Positions 25,440 through 33,435 of a DNA stretch of 64,000 nucleotides are shown in pieces; position 1 is the stretch's first letter; each line of letters opens with the position of its first letter. Below the pieces are notes generated by a model that was not told the DNA's origin, ran no database searches, and was given only the letters and a program-made list of their open reading frames with translations. The translations under genes were made by a program, and so were the position numbers. The stretch lies in the NCBI RefSeq assembly GCF_038002825.1, contig NZ_JBBODF010000001.1:5208001-5272000 (forward strand), read 5' to 3'. Source of the stretch: Paenibacillus sp. FSL H8-0048. Lineage in GTDB: Bacteria; Bacillota; Bacilli; Paenibacillales; Paenibacillaceae.

Positions 25440-26672
25440 ATGAGTGAGCAACCACTATATACCGTCGTAGAAGGCGGAAGCATTACTGCACCTAAGGGCT
25501 TCACCTCCGGCGGCCTGCACTGCGGACTCAAAAAAACAGAGCGCAATGACCTTGCCGCGATTCTCTGTGAGGTGCCGGCTACGGCGGCTGCAGTGTATAC
25601 GACCAATGTGTTTCAGGCGGCTCCGCTGAAGGTTACGCGGGAGAGTCTGGCGGACGGGACGCTGCAGGCGGTTATCGTGAACAGCGGCAATGCCAATGCC
25701 TGCACAGGGGACCAGGGCGAGGCGGATGCCTATGAGATGCGTGCGGCGGCTGCCCGTTATTTGGGCGTGAAGGAGCAGGATGTCGCTGTCGCTTCCACGG
25801 GTGTGATCGGGGAGCTGCTGAAGATGGATTGTGTGCGCAGCGGGATTGCCGGACTGCCGGAGAAGATGGACGGTGGCGCTGTCGGTGCGGAGGAATTCAG
25901 CCAGGCGATTCTAACCACCGATTTGGTCAAAAAAGAAAGCTGCGTCAAAGTAACGGTAGGCGGTACAGAGGTTATTATTGCCGGAGCGGCGAAGGGTTCC
26001 GGGATGATTCACCCGAACATGGCGACGATGCTGGGCTTCATGACCACCGATGTGCTCATTGACGGCGAGGATTTGCTCAGCTTGCTGCGTACAGCTACTA
26101 ATTCTACTTTTAATATGATTACAGTTGATGGGGATACCAGTACGAACGATATGCTGGTCACGATGGCCAGCGGACTTGCCGGCAATGAGAAGCTGACGCG
26201 ACTGCATGCGGACTGGGAAGCTTTTGCGGCGGCGTTCACCCATGTGTGCCAGAGTCTGGCGATGGCGATTGCCCGTGACGGCGAAGGGGCCACGAAGCTG
26301 ATTGAGGTGCAGGTGAGCGGGGCGGTGCATGATGAGGCTGCGGCGGCGATTGCCAAGACCGTGGTCGGCTCAAGCCTGGTGAAGTCGGCGATCTTCGGCG
26401 CGGATGCCAACTGGGGGCGGATTATCGCGGCCGTAGGGCGCGCGGGCGTTCCGGTATCGCCGGAGCGGGTAGATATTAAGCTGGGTGAGATCGAGGTGCT
26501 GCGCGGATCGCGTCCGGTGGCTTTTGATGAGGAGCAGGCGCTGCAATATCTGCAAAAAAGCGATACCGTGCTAATCACGGTAACCTTGTCGGACGGCAGC
26601 GGGCAGGCTACAGCCTGGGGCTGTGACCTGACTTATGATTATGTGCGGATTAACGCGGCTTACCGCACGTAA
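25440..26672 (+). CDS. argJ: Bifunctional glutamate N-acetyltransferase/amino-acid acetyltransferase
   Basis: A 410-residue ArgJ. It transfers acetyl from N-acetylornithine back to glutamate, and in bifunctional forms also from acetyl-CoA, so no separate argA is needed; none is in the cluster. The self-cleavage site with its nucleophilic Thr is in GMIHPNMATMLGFMTTD, and the glycine-rich NSGNANACTG segment is conserved. The start at ATG 25440 lacks a good ribosome binding site; an upstream in-frame codon overlapping argC is possible but less likely. Confidence 0.94.
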   Translation: MSEQPLYTVVEGGSITAPKGFTSGGLHCGLKKTERNDLAAILCEVPATAAAVYTTNVFQAAPLKVTRESLADGTLQAVIVNSGNANACTGDQGEADAYEMRAAAARYLGVKEQDVAVASTGVIGELLKMDCVRSGIAGLPEKMDGGAVGAEEFSQAILTTDLVKKESCVKVTVGGTEVIIAGAAKGSGMIHPNMATMLGFMTTDVLIDGEDLLSLLRTATNSTFNMITVDGDTSTNDMLVTMASGLAGNEKLTRLHADWEAFAAAFTHVCQSLAMAIARDGEGATKLIEVQVSGAVHDEAAAAIAKTVVGSSLVKSAIFGADANWGRIIAAVGRAGVPVSPERVDIKLGEIEVLRGSRPVAFDEEQALQYLQKSDTVLITVTLSDGSGQATAWGCDLTYDYVRINAAYRT

Positions 26673-26716
26673 TCTGTGCAGCGGCGTGTAGAAGCTTGTA
26701 CAGAGGGGGCAGGGAG

Positions 26717-27541
26717 ATGACAGTAGAACCGATAGAGCCTCAAGCGCAGGCGGGGACTGCCGGGCTGTTCGTAATGAAATGCGGGGGGAGTACGCTGGCG
26801 GCGCTGCCGGATTCGTTCTTCGAGGATCTGCGGGAGCTTCAGGCCAGCGGGATTCAGCCTGTAATCGTGCATGGCGGCGGTCCGGCGATCTCCGGCAATC
26901 TGGAGAAGCTCGGTATCGAGAGCCGCTTCGTGAACGGCCTGCGGGTAACGACGGAAGAGGTGCTGGATGTGGTGGAGATGACTCTGTCCGGCAGCATCAA
27001 CAAGGCGATTGTCCGCCGAATTCAGGCCAGCGGGGGGCAGGCACTCGGGTTGTCAGGCGTTGACGGCAACCTGATCCTCGCGCACCCGGTGGCCAATCAC
27101 GATGAAGTGGGTCTGGTGGGTGAAGTGACCGGTGTTCGAGCGGAGATTGTGACGGGTATCCTCGCGATGGGCTATATTCCGGTTATTGCACCTGTAGGCG
27201 TAGATGGCGGTGGCCAGCGGTACAACATCAATGCGGATACTGCTGCCGGAGCTGTGGCTTCTTATATAGGGTCACCGAGTATGATCGTGGTTACGGATGT
27301 GCCGGGCATTATGCGGACGGTGGACGGAGAGAAGGTCGTGCTTCCATCCGTAACGGTGGCGCAGATCGAAGCGCTGATTGAGAGTGGTGAAATCTACGGC
27401 GGAATGATTCCCAAGGTACGTGCCGCCATGGACTGCATCCAGGGTCAGGTGTCAGAGGTTATTATTGTAGACGGCAAAGAGCCGCGTGTCCTCAGCCGGG
27501 TGCTGAAGGGCGAAGCGCTGGGCACGCGGATTGTAAGATAA
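26717..27541 (+). CDS. argB: Acetylglutamate kinase
   Basis: A 274-residue amino-acid-kinase-fold enzyme that phosphorylates N-acetylglutamate. The phosphate-binding loops are MKCGGSTLAALP and VHGGGPAISGNLEKLG; the C-terminal half has YNINADTAAGAVASYIG and IMRTVDGEKVVLPSVT. I chose ATG 26717, 7 bases after AGAGGGGG. It lies 44 bases after argJ. Confidence 0.96.
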   Translation: MTVEPIEPQAQAGTAGLFVMKCGGSTLAALPDSFFEDLRELQASGIQPVIVHGGGPAISGNLEKLGIESRFVNGLRVTTEEVLDVVEMTLSGSINKAIVRRIQASGGQALGLSGVDGNLILAHPVANHDEVGLVGEVTGVRAEIVTGILAMGYIPVIAPVGVDGGGQRYNINADTAAGAVASYIGSPSMIVVTDVPGIMRTVDGEKVVLPSVTVAQIEALIESGEIYGGMIPKVRAAMDCIQGQVSEVIIVDGKEPRVLSRVLKGEALGTRIVR

Positions 27542-27661
27542 CAGATGTGCAGAAACCGGGGCATGGATAGGCTAATGAGCTGGATTATCAGATAGAGTGG
27601 CAAGTGAAAATAGACGCGCTGACGGGAAGCCGGCAGCAGCATGGTGGGAGAGTGACTAAGA

Positions 27662-28945
27662 ATGAGTGAGCTTACGCAAACGGACAAGAATTCTTTGACA
27701 GGGGCGCCGCAGGAGCGTTCAGCAGGTACGAACGGACAGGGGGCCGCTCCTGCCAAGCTGAGTGCGGTATTCCCGTCGTACAGCAGATACGATATCAGTC
27801 TGGTCAAAGGCAAAGGCAGCTGGGTATGGGATGAGCAGGGTAACAAGTATCTGGACTTCATGTGCGGACTTGCGGTAACAAGTCTGGGCCATGCACCGGA
27901 GAAGGTCGGTGCGAAGCTGAAGGAGCAGATTGATACGCTGTGGCATGTCTCGAACCTGTTCCACATTCCCGGCCAGGACCGGGTAGCTGCACTGCTGACA
28001 GAGAATAGCTGTGCGGATCAGGTCTTCTTCTGCAACAGCGGAGCGGAAGCGAATGAAGCGGCCATCAAGCTGGCGCGCCGGTATCATCAGAAGGTGCAGG
28101 GTGCAGACCGCTACGAGATTATTACGTTCGAGCAGTCCTTCCATGGACGTACGCTGGCTACACTGACAGCCACTGGGCAGGCGAAGGTCAAGGAAGGCTT
28201 CCTGCCGCTGCCCGCCGGCTTCAAGACGGTGCCGCTGCATGATCTGGACGCGCTGAAAGGCGCCATTACTGAACATACGGCAGCGATTATGCTGGAGATG
28301 GTGCTGGCCGAGGGCGGTGTGCTTGAGGTACAGCAGGAGTTTCTGGATGCTGTTGTTGCGCTGTGCAAGGAGCACGGGCTGCTGCTGATCGTGGATGAAG
28401 TGCAGACCGGCATGGGCCGTACGGGCAAGCTGTTTGCTCATCAGCATTACGGCATTGAGCCGGATATTTTCACCTTGGCCAAAGGGGTAGCGAGCGGCTT
28501 CCCGGCTGGTGTGATGCTGGGTAAAGGCTATCTGCGCGAGGCCTTCAGCCCGGGCAGCCATGCCAGCACCTTCGGCGGCACCCCGCTGGCGGCAGCGGTG
28601 ATGGAAGCAACCATTGAGACCATGCTTGAAGATAAGCTGCCCGAGCGGGCTGCGGAGATGGGCGAATACTTAAGCGGACAGCTGAGAGCGAAGCTGGCGG
28701 ACACTTCCTTTGTGAAGGAGATTCGCGGCAAAGGCCTGCTGATCGGCATTGAATGCCAGGAGCCGGTGGCCGAGATCGTGCTTGCCGGACAGAAGCGCGG
28801 ACTGCTGTTCGTTCAGGCTGGCCCGAATGTGGTCCGGCTGCTGCCTAATCTGTATGTTAGCACTGACGAGATTGATCAGGCGGTGGACATCCTATCGGAA
28901 CTAATTCATACTTATGCTAACAAAGTAAGCGGGGAGGCAAATTGA
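27662..28945 (+). CDS. argD: Acetylornithine aminotransferase
   Basis: A 427-residue class III PLP aminotransferase. PLP-binding features are FCNSGAEANEAAIKLARRY, IVDEVQTGMGRTGKLFAHQ and the Schiff-base Lys in FTLAKGVASGFPAG. The first about 30 residues are an extra polar N-terminal stretch beyond the usual fold, so a later start is possible; GGGAG at 27646-27650 supports ATG 27662. The stop overlaps the argF start (TGATG). Confidence 0.95.
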   Translation: MSELTQTDKNSLTGAPQERSAGTNGQGAAPAKLSAVFPSYSRYDISLVKGKGSWVWDEQGNKYLDFMCGLAVTSLGHAPEKVGAKLKEQIDTLWHVSNLFHIPGQDRVAALLTENSCADQVFFCNSGAEANEAAIKLARRYHQKVQGADRYEIITFEQSFHGRTLATLTATGQAKVKEGFLPLPAGFKTVPLHDLDALKGAITEHTAAIMLEMVLAEGGVLEVQQEFLDAVVALCKEHGLLLIVDEVQTGMGRTGKLFAHQHYGIEPDIFTLAKGVASGFPAGVMLGKGYLREAFSPGSHASTFGGTPLAAAVMEATIETMLEDKLPERAAEMGEYLSGQLRAKLADTSFVKEIRGKGLLIGIECQEPVAEIVLAGQKRGLLFVQAGPNVVRLLPNLYVSTDEIDQAVDILSELIHTYANKVSGEAN

Positions 28946-29913
28946 TGAGTCACGGTACACCAGGCGTAACAGAGACGATTGCCGCACAGCTCAAGGGCCG
29001 TGATTTGCTGGAGCTGAATGATTACAGCCCGGAGGAGATCACGTATTTGCTTGATCTCGCTATTGAGCTGAAGCGCAAGCAGAAGAACGGTGAAGTCTAC
29101 CAGCCGCTGCTGGGGAAGACGATCGGCCTTATTTTTGAGAAATCCTCTACCCGTACCCGGGTGTCGTTCGAAGTGGGGATGTATCAGCTGGGCGGACATG
29201 CACTGTTCCTCAGCAAAAATGATATTCAGCTGGGCCGCGGCGAGACGGTTGGTGATACGGCCCAGGTCATGTCGCGTTATCTGGACGGTATCATGATCCG
29301 TACGTTCGGCCATGATAAAGTGGAAGATTTGGCGCGTTATGCCTCAGTGCCTGTAATCAACGGCCTCAGCGATCTTGCGCATCCCTGCCAGGTGCTGGCA
29401 GACTACCAGACCGTATACGAGCACAAGGGCAAGCTGAAGGGCCTGAAGCTGGCGTACATCGGCGACGGCAATAATATGGCCCATTCTCTGCTGATCGGCG
29501 GCGCCAAGCTGGGTGTGCATGTCTCTATTGCCGGACCGGAGGGCTACGAGCCGGACGAGGCAGTTGTGGCTGAAGCGCGTGAGATCGCCAAGGAGACAGG
29601 CTCAGTCATCACTGTGACCCGCAGCCCGCAGGAGGCAGTACAGGACGCAGATGTAATCTACACGGATGTCTGGGCGAGCATGGGCTTCGAGGCCGAGCAG
29701 CTGGCGCGTGAAGCGGCGTTCAAGGACTATCAGGTCAACGAGGAGCTGGTGAAGGGCGCGAAGAGCGATTATCTGTTCCTGCACTGCCTGCCGGCCCACC
29801 GGGAGGAAGAGGTCAGCACGGGCGTCATTGACGGCCCGAACTCCGTGATTTTCGATCAGGCGGAGAACCGCCTGCATGCGCAGAAGGCGCTTATGGCGGC
29901 CTTGATGGGCTAG
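28945..29913 (+). CDS. argF: Ornithine carbamoyltransferase
   Basis: A 322-residue enzyme joining carbamoyl phosphate to ornithine. The carbamoyl-phosphate site FEKSSTRTRVSFEVGMYQLGG-type motif (SSTRTR), the HPCQ segment (AHPCQVLADYQT) and the HCLPAHR motif (FLHCLPAHREEE) are all present. The ATG shares a base with the argD stop, 7 bases after GGGGAGG, so translation is coupled. It is the last gene of the first arginine operon. Confidence 0.97.
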   Translation: MSHGTPGVTETIAAQLKGRDLLELNDYSPEEITYLLDLAIELKRKQKNGEVYQPLLGKTIGLIFEKSSTRTRVSFEVGMYQLGGHALFLSKNDIQLGRGETVGDTAQVMSRYLDGIMIRTFGHDKVEDLARYASVPVINGLSDLAHPCQVLADYQTVYEHKGKLKGLKLAYIGDGNNMAHSLLIGGAKLGVHVSIAGPEGYEPDEAVVAEAREIAKETGSVITVTRSPQEAVQDADVIYTDVWASMGFEAEQLAREAAFKDYQVNEELVKGAKSDYLFLHCLPAHREEEVSTGVIDGPNSVIFDQAENRLHAQKALMAALMG

Positions 29914-30028
29914 ATGTAGATGGAGTTTAGTAGAGCATTAAGAGCTGAGAAATGAGCTCATTCCACCAACGAATGCGCTGATGTTATGAAGTGAAGTGTA
30001 CATTTTCTGCGGATATTTAGAGATAAGT

Positions 30029-30204
30029 GTATTCCGTGCAATTAAAAACAGTTAAAAGTAAGTATTTTCTCTTATAACTGTAGTCTGTACAACTAAATTT
30101 GCCCGAATGGGCGAGAATGCAGGTAATGAGGAATTTTAATTGTACGAACTGCAGCTAAATGCACATTCGGCGGTGCATCAGCCAATTTAGTTGTACAGAT
30201 TGCA
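30029..30204. repeat. Four related 21-bp repeats, two forward then two inverted, 50-52 bp apart
   Basis: Forward copies lie at 30029-30049 and 30079-30099; inverted copies at 30132-30152 and 30184-30204. The consensus is TGYARTCYGTACAAYTAAAWT-like. Within it a perfect 16-bp inverted repeat (30084-30099 with 30184-30199) is present. The array fills much of the 640-base gap between argF and argG, together with the element at 30336-30469. Confidence 0.7.
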
Positions 30205-30335
30205 ATTAAGTCTAACAAGCGCACCTTAATCAGTACACCGCTAACCTCCAGCAAGCGCTGGGTTGAAGTAATTTAAATATATATACAACACATATATAAG
30301 ATGAACTTAGAATAGGTGCGCTATAAGTCGGTGCT

Positions 30336-30469
30336 AAGCAACGGAGTGAAGTTTGGAACTGTAGGAGCGTCAGCGTCCGCCTTTGTCTCCGGATAGTATC
30401 CGCTCTGGCGGTATATTCAAGAATATCTGGAGACAACAGCGGCCGAAAGTCCAAACATTCACGCAGCTT
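30336..30469 (+). repeat. Structured intergenic element, copy 2 (upstream of argG)
   Basis: The fold is the same as copy 1: AAGC/GCTT (30336/30466), GTGAA/TTCAC (30346/30458), GTTTGGA/TCCAAAC (30351/30450), CGTCCGC/GCGGCCG (30374/30439) and a 12-bp apical stem (30384-30395 with 30424-30435, one G-U). The internal loops (ACTGTAGGAGCG on the left, ACA and AAAG on the right) are almost identical to copy 1. Three of the five stems differ but still pair. Confidence 0.8.
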
Positions 30470-30551
30470 GCGCCTAAAGCACCGGGTTGTAAAAGCATAT
30501 TTTTAAAAATCATCTTATCACCCTTCACACCGAAAGGAAGCTAAACACCCC

Positions 30552-31787
30552 ATGCCAAAAGAAAAAATTGTACTCGCCTATTCCGGCGGGCTGGATACCT
30601 CAGTCATTCTGAAGTGGCTGAAAGAAACGTATGATGCGGAGATTATTGCTTTTACAGCGGATATTGGTCAAAAAGAAGAATTGGATGGCCTGGAGGAAAA
30701 AGCACTCGCCACCGGCGCATCCAAGGTCTACATCGATGATCTGCGCGACGAGTTCGCAAATGACTTCATCTACCCGATGTTCCAGTCGGGCGCACTCTAT
30801 GAGGGCCAATATCTGCTGGGCACCAGCATTGCCCGTCCGCTGATCGCCAAGCGCATGGTCGATATCGCTATCGCCGAAGGCGCAACTGCCATTGCTCATG
30901 GAGCTACGGGTAAAGGGAATGACCAGGTACGCTTCGAGTTGAACGCTGCGGCATTATCGCCGAGCATTAAGGTAATCGCGCCTTGGCGTCTGGAAGAGTT
31001 CCGCAACCAGTTTCCGGGCCGCGCCGAGATGATCGCTTACGCCGAAGCCAATGGTATTCCGGTACAAGCCTCTGCGGCCAAGCCGTATTCGATGGACCGC
31101 AACCTGCTGCATATCAGCTATGAGAGCGGCGTACTGGAAGATCCATGGTTCGATCCAAGCGCACCGGAGAACAAGGAAATGTTCCTGCTCTCGAGTGCCC
31201 CGGAGGATGCTCCGGATGAAGCAGAGTACCTGGAGCTGGACTTCCTCAAGGGTGACTGCGTAGCGCTGAACGGCGAAGCGTTATCCCCGCTGCAAGTGAT
31301 GGAGAAGCTCAATGAGCTGGGCGGCAAGCATGGGATTGGGCGCGTGGATATGGTCGAGAACCGTTTTGTCGGCATGAAGAGCCGTGGCGTGTATGAGACT
31401 CCGGGCGGAACCATTCTGTTCACCGCTCACCGCAAAATGGAATCAATCACCATGGACCGTGAAGTGATGAACCTGCGTGACAGCCTGATCACCCGTTACA
31501 GCACGCTGGTGTATAACGGCTTCTGGTTCGCACCGGAGCGGATTGCGATGCAGGCCTTGGTGAAGGAGAGCCAGAAGAACGTGACCGGTACGGTACGCGT
31601 GAAGCTCTACAAGGGCAACATCATCGGCGCCGGAGTCAAGAGTCCGGTCAGCCTGTACAACCCGGATATCGCCACCATGGAGGCAGATCCAACCCAGGCC
31701 TATGACCAGGGTGATGCGACCGGCTTCATCCGTCTGAATGCCCTTCGTCTGAAGGTATCGGCGGGCGTAGCGGAATCCAATAAGTAG
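30552..31787 (+). CDS. argG: Argininosuccinate synthase
   Basis: A 411-residue ATP-dependent ligase joining citrulline and aspartate. The N-terminal P-loop-like motif is LAYSGGLDTSVILKWL, followed by AHGATGKGNDQVRFE and the substrate-binding GAGVKSPVSLYN near the C-terminus. GAAAGGAAG lies 12-14 bases before ATG 30552. The 640-base upstream gap separates it from argF and carries repeats, so it probably has its own promoter. Confidence 0.97.
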   Translation: MPKEKIVLAYSGGLDTSVILKWLKETYDAEIIAFTADIGQKEELDGLEEKALATGASKVYIDDLRDEFANDFIYPMFQSGALYEGQYLLGTSIARPLIAKRMVDIAIAEGATAIAHGATGKGNDQVRFELNAAALSPSIKVIAPWRLEEFRNQFPGRAEMIAYAEANGIPVQASAAKPYSMDRNLLHISYESGVLEDPWFDPSAPENKEMFLLSSAPEDAPDEAEYLELDFLKGDCVALNGEALSPLQVMEKLNELGGKHGIGRVDMVENRFVGMKSRGVYETPGGTILFTAHRKMESITMDREVMNLRDSLITRYSTLVYNGFWFAPERIAMQALVKESQKNVTGTVRVKLYKGNIIGAGVKSPVSLYNPDIATMEADPTQAYDQGDATGFIRLNALRLKVSAGVAESNK

Positions 31788-31810
31788 CAGCATATAAAAG
31801 CGGACACAAG

Positions 31811-31850
31811 AAGGCCGTTCCTCCCAACTGGACAGGGGCGGCCCTTCTAA
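31811..31850 (+). other. Hairpin between argG and argH without T-run
   Basis: AGAAGGCCG and a matching CGGCCCTTCT enclose a smaller stem. No T-run follows, so it is more likely an RNA-stability or partial attenuation hairpin than a terminator. Confidence 0.45.
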
Positions 31851-31873
31851 CGTCTATCAAGGAGGAACAACTG

Positions 31874-33286
31874 GTGAGTAAGCTGTGGGGCGGACGTTTT
31901 ACCAAAGGAACGAACAAGCTGGTAGAGGAATATACGGCTTCTATCGAATTCGATAAAGTGCTGGCGGAAGAGGATGTGCAGGGCAGTCTGGCGCATGTCA
32001 CGATGCTGGGCAAATGCGGAATTCTGCCGCAGGAGGATGTCGAGACGATCAAGAACGGGCTCGCGAAGGTACTGGACAAGGTACGGGCGGGGGAGATTGT
32101 GTTCTCGGTTGCCGATGAAGATATCCACATGAATATTGAAAAGAACCTGATCGAAGAGATCGGCCCGGTCGGCGGCAAGCTGCACACCGGACGGAGCCGC
32201 AACGATCAGGTGGCTACAGATATGCACCTCTACCTGCGTAACCGCGTGGTGGAGCTGGTAGCGCTGCTGCATGAGCTGCAGGGGGCGCTGATCGGGCAGG
32301 CCAAGGATAACCTGGAGACGATCGTTCCAGGATATACCCACCTGCAGCGGGCACAGCCAATTCTGTTCGCGCATCATCTGCTGGCGTACGTATCGATGTT
32401 CCGCCGCGACGCGGAGCGCCTGACCGACAGCTACAAGCGGATCAACGTGCTGCCGCTGGGTGCCGGGGCGCTGGCGGGAACGACGTTCCCGATCGACCGC
32501 CACTTCGTGGCCGAGCAGCTTGGCTTCGATAGCGTCTATGAGAACAGTCTGGACGCAGTCAGTGACCGCGACTTCATCGTGGAGTTCCTGGCGAATGCAT
32601 CGCTCGTGATGACTCACTTGTCCCGTCTTAGCGAAGAGCTGGTGCTGTGGAGCAGCACCGAATTCAGCTTCGTGGAGCTGGACGATGCCTTCTGCACCGG
32701 CAGCAGCATCATGCCGCAGAAGAAGAACCCGGATGTGCCGGAGCTGGTACGCGGCAAAACCGGCCGTGTCTACGGCAACCTGATCGGACTCCTGACCGTT
32801 CTGAAGTCGCTGCCACTGGCCTATAACAAGGACATGCAGGAAGACAAGGAAGGCATGTTCGATACCGTTGCTACCCTTACAGGGGCCTTGCAGCTGTTCG
32901 CACCGATGATCTCCACTATGAAGGTGAACAAGGCGCGGATGCGCGAAGCGGTGAATACCGACTTCTCCAACGCGACCGATATCGCCGACTTCCTGGTAGG
33001 CAAAGGCCTGCCGTTCCGTCAAGCGCATGAGGTGATCGGCAAGACCGTTCTGTATTGCATTAACGAGGGCAAGTTCCTGCTGGATCTGACGCTGGACGAA
33101 TTCAAGCAGTTCTCGCCGCTGTTCGACGACCAGATCTATGCGGTGCTCCAGCCAGAGGCCGTGGTGAACGCCCGTAATGTCTACGGCGGTACCGCCACGG
33201 TTCAGGTGCAGGCTGCCATTGAACGGGCCGAGGCGGCTCTGTTGGCGGCGGGTGAATGGGTGAAGCAGCATAGCGTAGCCGTGTAA
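31874..33286 (+). CDS. argH: Argininosuccinate lyase
   Basis: A 470-residue member of the fumarase/aspartase superfamily producing arginine and fumarate. The signature GSSIMPQKKNPDVPELVRG is intact, as are the N-terminal LWGGRF and the DEDIHMNIE-type segment (VADEDIHMNIE). The start is GTG 31874 after AAGGAGGAAC. It is co-transcribed with argG and followed by a strong terminator. Confidence 0.97.
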   Translation: MSKLWGGRFTKGTNKLVEEYTASIEFDKVLAEEDVQGSLAHVTMLGKCGILPQEDVETIKNGLAKVLDKVRAGEIVFSVADEDIHMNIEKNLIEEIGPVGGKLHTGRSRNDQVATDMHLYLRNRVVELVALLHELQGALIGQAKDNLETIVPGYTHLQRAQPILFAHHLLAYVSMFRRDAERLTDSYKRINVLPLGAGALAGTTFPIDRHFVAEQLGFDSVYENSLDAVSDRDFIVEFLANASLVMTHLSRLSEELVLWSSTEFSFVELDDAFCTGSSIMPQKKNPDVPELVRGKTGRVYGNLIGLLTVLKSLPLAYNKDMQEDKEGMFDTVATLTGALQLFAPMISTMKVNKARMREAVNTDFSNATDIADFLVGKGLPFRQAHEVIGKTVLYCINEGKFLLDLTLDEFKQFSPLFDDQIYAVLQPEAVVNARNVYGGTATVQVQAAIERAEAALLAAGEWVKQHSVAV

Positions 33287-33345
33287 GATTAACGCAGATC
33301 GTCTGCAATGCCTGCCAGGGGCAGAGGATTGCAGAAGGCATTTAG

Positions 33346-33390
33346 AGACTGTCTTTTGCAGCTGAGGCTGCAGAAGGACAGTCTTTTTTT
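33346..33390 (+). terminator. Strong intrinsic terminator after argH
   Basis: A 17-bp stem (33346-33362 with 33367-33384 region) around TGAG, followed by seven T. Confidence 0.92.
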
Positions 33391-33435
33391 GAGATATAAG
33401 AATGTCTATGCGGATCTGTTGATAGGAGGGAAGGT

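Noticed and set aside
31811..31850. Terminator between argG and argH
   Set aside because: The hairpin has no T-run and the genes are functionally paired 86 bases apart.
31847..33271. Minus-strand open frame of 474 codons opposite argH
   Set aside because: Mirror frame of a GC-rich gene; argH has full conserved motifs on the + strand.
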